NCBI GenBank assembly: GCA_029934675.1
Contig: JAOZLT010000034.1
Location: 285-10,493 of the forward strand
Direction of reading: 5' to 3'
From: Candidatus Altimarinota bacterium
GTDB taxonomy: Bacteria; Patescibacteriota; Gracilibacteria; UM-FILTER-43-11
DNA length: 10,209 nt
Of the stretch, positions 8,301 to 10,209 are shown in pieces. The notes below the pieces were generated by a model, which had not been told where the DNA came from, ran no database searches, and saw only the letters and a list, made by a program, of their open reading frames with translations. A program made the translations under genes and the position numbers. How positions within the stretch are numbered: position 1 is the first letter of the stretch; each line of letters begins with the position of its first letter.

Positions 8301-10209
8301 TTTATCAGCTTGTAGATGGAAGTAATAATACAATTACTTTCATAGATGGGGCGGATGATGGAACAGGAGGGGGAACATCTGGTAATGGAACAATCGAAGA
8401 TGGTGAAGAATTAGCTAATAGTGCTTCTGTTAAAAAATTAGATGATGGTTCAACTAACTGTTTAACCCTAGCGTCAGATGGATGTCATTGGGCAACATGG
8501 AGCGCTACACCTAGTGGCCAGGTAAATCCACAAACAACAGATGCTGATGGTAATTATGGATGGAATGTACCGCAAGGCTGGTATAGGGTAGCTTTTCAGA
8601 AAACAGGTGCATATAGTCTTTCATACAGTAGAGATGTTTATGTGCCGCCTGCTGAAACAACATTGAATCTTGATTTAGGCGGTTCAGATATTGGTGCGCC
8701 AACTGTATCCGCGGTAAATCCTGAAAATACAGCAACAGGTGTCGCGCGTAACGCCACTCCTGTTGTAACGTTTAGTGAGCCAATGCTTGGAAGTACAATT
8801 ACAACTACAAATGTTAAATTGCTTTCCGGTGGTTCGCCTGTAAGTTCAACAATCGCGTATGATGCAGGTAGTTATAGCGCGACTATTACTCCGGATGCCA
8901 CTTTGGCCGCATCAACTACATATACTATTCGTGTAACAACCGGTGTAAAAGATGATTCATCTAACGCATTAGCATCTACATCCGAATCAACATTTACTAC
9001 AGGTGGTGTGTCCGATGTTGTAGCGCCAACAAGCGCCGCAACACCTGCTGGAGCAACATTTACTTCTGCGCAAAGTGTTACTCTTGGTGCGGATGATGGC
9101 GGTGGGGCTGGCACATGTGATACTTGTACTATTTATTACACTACTGACGGCAGTGCGCCATCAACATCTTCTTCTGTTTATACTGGCGCAATAGCAATAA
9201 GCACTACTACCACACTTAAATTCTTTGCTAAAGACGTAGCAGGAAATTCTGAATCGGCTAATTCTGAGACCTATACTATTAACTATGCCGCTCCAGGAGT
9301 TCCACAAGGTGTAACAGGCGGAGCTTTGGTAGGAGGTTCAAGTATTAACTGGAATGATGTGACTGGTGCAGATAATTACAAGGTATACCGAACACTTACC
9401 AGTGGCTCAGGTTATGCCTTACTTTCTTCTCCAGCTACTTCCTTGTATGCGGATTACAATGTTTCAGCCGGTACTACATATTATTATAAGGTCTCATCTG
9501 TAAATGGTGCGGGTGAATCAGGATTGAGTGTTGAGGTAAGTGTTACGCCTACTGCATCAACAACTACAACAACTACTACTACTTCTAGTGGAGGTGGTGG
9601 AGGAGGAGGATCATCTGCACCTGTAAATCCACCTTCTGATGCAAATGATACTACAAGTGTTTTATCTACAAAGTTAGAAGCTACTGTAGATTCAGATAAA
9701 ACAGTATCCAGAGCATTACAAGTTGAGGAAGTCCTTATTTTAGAAACTGAAACTGAGAAAAGTGCGAAACTTACTACTGCTGATGGGACTATAACTATCA
9801 AGCCAAATAAAGATGCTACGGTTTCTGTTAAAATCCCTGCCAGTACTACTGTTACAGGTAGTCTTGATTGGGATGGAAAAATCAGTCCACCTCTTGTAAA
9901 AAACACAAAGATGATAAGTAGCAGGGGAGAAGTTATAGATGGAACTGCAAGGAAGTTGATGAGAAATAGAGTGATTCAGCTTGTTAAGGTCGGTTCAACT
10001 GATTCTATTCTTAAATTCAGTAATAAAGTTGAACTGGAGATTCCTATAACAGCTCCGGATGGGACAATGGTTCAGGTCTTAATGTCAGAAGACGGTGCAA
10101 CTTGGAAACTATTTGATTTAGGTATGTCTTATATGGTTATGAACGGTAAGATAAAAATAATGACGGATACATTTAGTTATTTCGCATTTACCGAAGCTGA
10201 TGAAGACGC
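2240..10209 (+). CDS. Giant secreted multidomain surface protein, 3' end outside the window
   Basis: One frame stays open from ATG 2240 through the right edge: 2,656 complete codons plus two bases, with no stop, as read codon by codon. The order is signal peptide (1-33), Ig-like domain (34-170), DUF4215 repeat, DUF1554 domain, DUF4215 repeat, two C-x-W modules, second DUF1554 domain, two DUF4215 repeats, two C-x-W modules, an unassigned region, and a fifth C-x-W module. A chain of beta-sandwich modules follows: Big_5-like, SdrD_B-like, DUF11-like, Ig-like, carboxypeptidase-regulatory-like, Big_5, chitobiase-C-like and fibronectin III. A Thr/Gly linker leads to a C-terminal domain. There is no visible enzyme domain. 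The export signal, disulfide-rich modules and Ig-type repeats indicate a cell-surface or released binding protein, probably an adhesin, though its ligand is unknown. The anchor, if any, lies beyond the window. The gene is divergent from the membrane protein gene and appears to start its own transcript. Confidence 0.95.
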   Translation, partial: MKNLKRFITKSAILFLLATLIVPGSIKDSLAVALSPTLASKSTDQYMNGDAVPLSGQLQYIFNEDINVADFTIKVGDATNEGSLEEGDVYLCPGNIADYNTFLTNCINATAYETVTVGVTGFGGGTSNQINIDYSGLNADSDYVTVFYRLYLAGSTSGPGEYYYNFNTTNVCGNGVVENGEECDDGGTSDSDGCSATCTIEGPAVPMFISSASMNGILGGAAGADQTCQSLATDEGLGGTWQAVIQDSSRDLNTWLPQTPYVRAIDGTVISYNRGMFLSQANLPNSVLKTEFDLATSSGVWTGWDFVAGGNIGTNCTNWSSTSGTGEYGAADSTVSGMWLDYGDPSACGNSNALYCIQTALPAVCGNSSVEAGEQCDDGNTDAGDGCDSSCQVEGIASCFDYPDESTCTSDAQSFGNCEWDGEQSECVETVLTCGGLLDAEACGGAPYCSWVEESCVQSGGGFPAFVFTTSTSYNGNLGGILGANAKCQAVAEASTLVDGGLDGHWNAIISDPTHNVADILPDKPYMRLDWEIVADNKADLLDGSIINPMGVNEDGVSLGCSTSMPSPACIAWTGSLLDGTYATGIAGYSNLSCGAWDSSSGTDRAVAGWAAVTSADWLDGMPEDDGALVCDGVNPLYCFSADSSGPGEPPEGGFCGNGELDPGEECDGSALAGMTCADGGFTGGTIACTASCQIDFNACTGGTPNVCGNGTLEFPEQCDDGNLLDFDGCNQFCEWEGGAGDDCWDIDDVPTCDANAMCFWDFMAGPPGGMCVPDMISPCNSFLNLTSCENDPVCFWNPIMLFCEDNFGAGYPAMPEDEVYTFPQPFDNPNQVALTDGDPYGLGNRPDHMMEGIPRMWDVGMMPLVVGFPENHNVPGGQESDFVKLYRFDDLNQTWTDVTTNLEFIQIGPEMAFAPNTEEISLFAVVKDFLLPAVFAEVPQNSEILGVTIIPLDSNTVYRVAVSGVTKASNSSLFAGQDSACPDGSGNSCFTSTFKTGEEMMPTADGQFNPCANYANSTACGANPACSWDEGPSECISNFSGAGCVAGGDPLIPMWPFDGATNVDPFAIIDIDVCGDTDVSNAVAVLTNTDAGIEVPVDIFEGSLILQPVFPLAPQNAHTVEVWIEEGGEPDLTFSFNTGDMSAPGGQTFGNGQLTVNLVDAPVDGNPIQIGENGATVVIQCGEVPPMDPSGPPVPTENSFFAEGFIPGGSNSTIIYGIPTPADGQAFADSCSVFLMPDVEGIALSGQYAYAYQGGTTVDPTSYPQNDGSKPMPPGAKYAEVAMSDNPPDYQINLNLQTIYLQPGTLTGRVYVDLDGSDDYDAGEELVGAEVNMFTMGPPDMGSASQFMTISAADGTYSFPNEGDPELLGGSYMLEMWSDRYTKFEPVSINGDTTHDVVVGLGETLSLRFNGIECWDDSQSIFYDFFPVEWGFDTQPVFGELEALSGGTDASLVGFSTGSYIGHIEVPGCKPINELQITIRSELVEVDLDGGLATTGIVVNADTLDPIEDFFFGAHTDFTGGTFDFGGFVGTVTNGSGNFTMGGMDPGPWILDTEGNSYSFVSGFGDLPVDGVLVVPEGGFVDPIQLGVRVDKRVNITITDGVDEVLNAMIDIQCSNKFVHLGHSNNVWTYLPPGDTCMFVVNSWMGNYEPLQQQVVITPGVTPQDVILTLQPVNRNTGTYSGMLEVDRTTSYPGGVLNYLGHIDASSAASFAGHTITLEVPNTIPNANIIAFSPQTGPCSVSGGVATCTTVGMVDPFFDVFVELTIPTDFAGTSVPASLNVNSTPINIGNAFTSVVSLSINAPAFVDLDEQFTVYGQAYPNATVTLSRIDDGGTETTMGTTVMEPGSSWYSFADKSINAQGTHNLKVSVVAGGVADTATKEIEVGGTQAGITSVSFECQNGTMPVNPSTGLPSGQIFEGDSCDVSVQFDGDPLAGSGTSVYGTFLGVNYNFSTAGVNLLTSSIPQGWTGFGNVTFDLYLGTAGDPITYGPIAEVLILIDPSGYVYDTVDANRISGLTATVYQLVDGSNNTITFIDGADDGTGGGTSGNGTIEDGEELANSASVKKLDDGSTNCLTLASDGCHWATWSATPSGQVNPQTTDADGNYGWNVPQGWYRVAFQKTGAYSLSYSRDVYVPPAETTLNLDLGGSDIGAPTVSAVNPENTATGVARNATPVVTFSEPMLGSTITTTNVKLLSGGSPVSSTIAYDAGSYSATITPDATLAASTTYTIRVTTGVKDDSSNALASTSESTFTTGGVSDVVAPTSAATPAGATFTSAQSVTLGADDGGGAGTCDTCTIYYTTDGSAPSTSSSVYTGAIAISTTTTLKFFAKDVAGNSESANSETYTINYAAPGVPQGVTGGALVGGSSINWNDVTGADNYKVYRTLTSGSGYALLSSPATSLYADYNVSAGTTYYYKVSSVNGAGESGLSVEVSVTPTASTTTTTTTTSSGGGGGGGSSAPVNPPSDANDTTSVLSTKLEATVDSDKTVSRALQVEEVLILETETEKSAKLTTADGTITIKPNKDATVSVKIPASTTVTGSLDWDGKISPPLVKNTKMISSRGEVIDGTARKLMRNRVIQLVKVGSTDSILKFSNKVELEIPITAPDGTMVQVLMSEDGATWKLFDLGMSYMVMNGKIKIMTDTFSYFAFTEADED
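2339..2749 (+). other. N-terminal Ig-like domain
   Basis: Residues 34-170 form a beta-rich segment with alternating hydrophobic residues and a final strand YYYNFNTTN typical of bacterial Ig-like (Big_5-type) domains that end in an F-x-T strand. It contains two cysteines (in LCPG and NCIN). Assignment is by pattern only. Confidence 0.45.
2750..2845 (+). other. DUF4215-type cysteine-rich repeat 1
   Basis: Residues 171-202 follow the CGNGxxExGExCDDG...DGCxxxC pattern of the DUF4215/Myxococcus cysteine-rich repeat family. The length is exactly 32 residues, as in copies 2 and 4. It links the Ig-like domain to the first DUF1554 domain. Confidence 0.9.
2846..3328 (+). other. DUF1554 domain 1 (endostatin/C-type-lectin-like)
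   Basis: Residues 203-363. Diagnostic elements in order are an F-x-x-S strand, MNGILGGAAGADQTCQ, GGTWQAVIQD, an LPQTPYVR turn, VWTGWD, TNCTNW and ALYCIQ near the end. These match the DUF1554 family known from Leptospira proteins, and the order of motifs resembles animal endostatin (GADxxC, G-x-W/F-x-A, VWxG, C-x-x-W, C-terminal C). The family has no known catalysis; binding is the likely role. Confidence 0.8.
3329..3424 (+). other. DUF4215-type cysteine-rich repeat 2
   Basis: Residues 364-395, again 32 long, with CGNSSVEAGEQCDDGNTD and GDGCDSSCQVEG. It follows DUF1554 domain 1 directly and ends in the same EG as copy 1. Confidence 0.9.
3434..3607 (+). other. C-x-W cysteine modules 1 and 2
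   Basis: Residues 399-427 and 434-456. Each follows C-x8-C-x5 to 9-C-x-W-x4 to 6-C, with cores CEWD and CSWV. I know no named family for this module. Four cysteines per module suggest two disulfides in the exported protein. Confidence 0.75.
3626..4168 (+). other. DUF1554 domain 2 (endostatin/C-type-lectin-like)
   Basis: Residues 463-643. It has the same landmarks as domain 1: FVFTTS, YNGNLGGILGANAKCQ, DGHWNAIISD, LPDKPYMR, AWTGS, LSCGAW and PLYCFS. It is longer by inserts, including extra cysteine-bearing loops (GCSTSMPSPAC and LVCDG). It fits the DUF1554 consensus better than copy 1 in the ADLLDG...NP region. The two copies are clearly divergent, so the duplication is old. Confidence 0.85.
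4202..4339 (+). other. DUF4215-type cysteine-rich repeat 3, long variant
   Basis: Residues 655-700 begin CGNGELDPGEECDG. They then follow the longer L-x-G-x-T-C...GG-x-I-x-C-x-x-x-C...C pattern also seen in myxobacterial and related surface proteins. A short Pro/Gly spacer separates it from DUF1554 domain 2. Confidence 0.85.
4358..4453 (+). other. DUF4215-type cysteine-rich repeat 4
   Basis: Residues 707-738, 32 long: CGNGTLEFPEQCDDGN followed by FDGCNQFCEWEG. The usual Gly of the GE pair is replaced by Pro. It leads into the second pair of C-x-W modules, as copy 2 leads into the first pair. Confidence 0.9.
4469..4651 (+). other. C-x-W cysteine modules 3 and 4
   Basis: Residues 744-772 and 780-804, both C-x8-C-x5-C-F-W-x6 to 10-C. 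Spacing of the first three cysteines is identical in both and matches modules 2 and 5. Confidence 0.75.
4652..5272 (+). other. Unassigned beta-rich region of the giant protein
   Basis: Residues 805-1011. The region is Met/Pro/Asp-rich at first and then contains an Ig-like stretch with LYRFDD, TWTDVT and NTVYRVAVSGV, closing with an F-K-T-G strand near residue 999. This resembles a degenerate Big_5-type domain. A short hydrophobic run (FLLPAVFAEV) is too short and too central to be an anchor. Confidence 0.4.
5273..5347 (+). other. C-x-W cysteine module 5
   Basis: Residues 1012-1036: C-x8-C-x5-C-S-W-x6-C. This copy stands alone between two Ig-like regions and shows that the module can move independently of the DUF4215 repeats. 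Confidence 0.75.
5399..5659 (+). other. Big_5-like domain
   Basis: Residues 1054-1140 start P-x-W-P-F-D-G-A-T-N-V-D and end F-S-F-N-T-G, the usual opening and closing strands of Big_5-type (SbsA Ig-like) domains. Confidence 0.6.
5660..6151 (+). other. Unassigned beta-rich region
   Basis: Residues 1141-1304 are rich in Pro, Gly and Asn with regular beta-strand alternation. A pair of cysteines is present (in IQCGE and SCSV). I recognise no family. It precedes the SdrD_B-like module. Confidence 0.35.
6152..6451 (+). other. SdrD_B/Cna_B-like repeat domain
   Basis: Residues 1305-1404. GTLTGRVYVDLDGSDDYDAGEE is followed by LVGAEVNM, then A-D-G-T-Y-S-F and GGSYMLEM. This is the SdrD_B pattern, in which the Asp/Glu-rich loop near 1314-1326 usually binds calcium. 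Such modules act as rigid stalk units in adhesins. Confidence 0.7.
6452..7261 (+). other. Unassigned region, probable prealbumin-like beta-sandwiches
   Basis: Residues 1405-1674. Repeated short strands with turns such as GSGNFTMGGMDPGPW and VWTYLPPGDTCMF resemble carboxypeptidase-regulatory or prealbumin-like folds, where a strand is followed by P-G-x-Y/W. Conservation is too weak to name a family. Four scattered cysteines occur. Confidence 0.4.
7262..7642 (+). other. DUF11-like domain
   Basis: Residues 1675-1801. The segment around SYPGGVLNYLGHIDASSAA, the PNTIPNA stretch and CSVSGGVATCTT fit the DUF11 repeat (G-x-x-x-x-Y, then a strand, then x-P, then C-x-x-x-C). The match is partial. Confidence 0.4.
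7643..7900 (+). other. Bacterial Ig-like domain
   Basis: Residues 1802-1887. The layout is NAPAFVDLDEQFTVYGQAYP, then NATVTLSRID, then GTHNLKVSV and a closing K-E-I-E-V strand. This is a typical Big-type module in which the G-x-A-x-P-N-A-T-V turn is characteristic. Confidence 0.6.
7901..8236 (+). other. Unassigned beta-rich linker region
   Basis: Residues 1888-1999. Strands alternate with Gly/Asn turns, and two cysteines sit near FECQNG and GDSCDV. It may be one Ig-like domain leading into the next module, but I cannot place it in a family. Confidence 0.35.
8237..8677 (+). other. Carboxypeptidase-regulatory-like domain
   Basis: Residues 2000-2146. DPSGYVYDTVDANRISGLTATVYQ is followed by a CHWATW strand, NPQTTDADGNYGWNVPQG, WYRVAF and a final VPPAETTLNLDL strand. 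This is the carboxypeptidase-regulatory-like pattern found in many large bacterial surface proteins. An Asp/Gly-rich insert with SGNGTIEDGEE (2047-2057) lies within it. Confidence 0.75.
8696..9004 (+). other. Big_5 (SbsA Ig-like) domain
   Basis: Residues 2153-2255. It is a full match to the family pattern: P-T-V-x-x-x-x-P-E-N-x-A-T-G-V, then V-T-F-S-E-P-M, then L-A-A-S-T-T-Y-T-I, then V-K-D-x-x-x-N-A-L, closing S-T-F-T-T. This is the clearest of the Ig-like modules. Confidence 0.9.
9014..9295 (+). other. Chitobiase/beta-hexosaminidase C-terminal-like domain
   Basis: Residues 2259-2352. The hallmark IYYTTDGSAPSTSSSVYTG is followed by TTTLKFFAKDVAGNSES, as in the CHB_HEX_C family. This is a non-catalytic accessory beta-sandwich. 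C-x-x-C (CDTC) just before the hallmark is unusual. Confidence 0.85.
9296..9559 (+). other. Fibronectin type III domain
   Basis: Residues 2353-2440: P-x-G-V-T-G-G, then INWNDVTGADNYKVYR, then YADYNVSAGTTYYYKVSSVNGAGESGLS. The conserved W, the YKVYR strand and the TYYYKV strand are diagnostic. Confidence 0.9.
9560..9616 (+). repeat. Thr/Gly homopolymeric linker from a triplet repeat
   Basis: Eight ACA/ACT codons are followed by two Ser, seven GGA/GGT codons and two more Ser (residues 2441-2459). The synonymous codons are mixed, so slippage is probably rare and would change length in whole codons. It separates the FN3 domain from the C-terminal domain as a flexible hinge. Confidence 0.85.
9620..10209 (+). 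other. C-terminal domain, cut by window edge
   Basis: Residues 2461-2656. After a short P/S/D-rich stretch come strands ITIKPNKDATVSVKIP, a TTVTGSLDWDGKISPP turn, LKFSNKVELEIPI, an EDGATWKLF strand and DTFSYFAF. Similar domains appear, from memory, at the C-termini of other large CPR surface proteins, but I know no family name. No anchor motif is reached before the window ends. Confidence 0.5.

Noticed and set aside
9560..9616. Phase-variable repeat tract
   Set aside because: The tract is made of mixed synonymous triplets, so slippage would alter length by whole codons and not switch the frame.
9484..9906. 140-codon open frame on the minus strand
   Set aside because: It lies opposite the FN3, linker and C-terminal domains of the giant protein. 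Its Val and Pro runs are just the complement of the Thr and Gly triplets.

Overview
The window holds three protein genes and several repeat structures. It looks like a chromosomal segment of an uncultured bacterium with moderate-to-low GC. My best guess is a Patescibacteria/CPR lineage such as Peregrinibacteria. The grounds are a PrmC with NLPY instead of the usual NPPY, a giant secreted mosaic protein with a Thr/Gly-rich linker, and no clear Shine-Dalgarno sequence at any of the three starts. This is inference; no marker here fixes the phylum. DUF1554- and DUF4215-type domains also occur in Leptospira and myxobacteria. The standard genetic code applies: prmC ends at a TGA where the family normally ends, and the giant frame of more than 2,650 codons has no in-frame TGA.

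Layout. Positions 1-200 carry two copies plus a partial third of a 93-bp tandem repeat, which probably continues to the left. prmC (214-1110, +), the release-factor glutamine methyltransferase, follows. Its interdomain linker is built from a heptanucleotide repeat array. A 66-bp convergent spacer full of nested inverted repeats separates it from a six-helix membrane protein of unknown function (1177-1893, -). The 346-bp divergent region after that contains a ~150-bp MITE-like element with long imperfect terminal inverted repeats (1955-2105) and then an AT-rich probable promoter zone.

The rest of the window (2240 to beyond 10209, +) is one unbroken reading frame of 2,656 complete codons that runs off the right edge. 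It encodes a giant exported protein: signal peptide, Ig-like domain, then a cysteine-rich N-terminal third with two DUF1554 (endostatin/C-type-lectin-like) domains, four DUF4215-type repeats and five copies of a small four-cysteine module with a C-x-W core. The cysteine-poor remainder is a string of beta-sandwich modules: Big_5-like, SdrD_B-like, DUF11-like, carboxypeptidase-regulatory-like, Big_5, chitobiase-C-like, fibronectin III, a Thr/Gly linker and a C-terminal domain cut by the window edge. No catalytic domain is visible. The architecture points to a cell-surface binding or adhesion protein.

The three genes do not form an operon (+, -, +) and no shared pathway is evident. The most novel material is the giant protein, especially the C-x-W module and the paired DUF1554 domains, followed by the MITE-like element and the repeat-derived linker in prmC.
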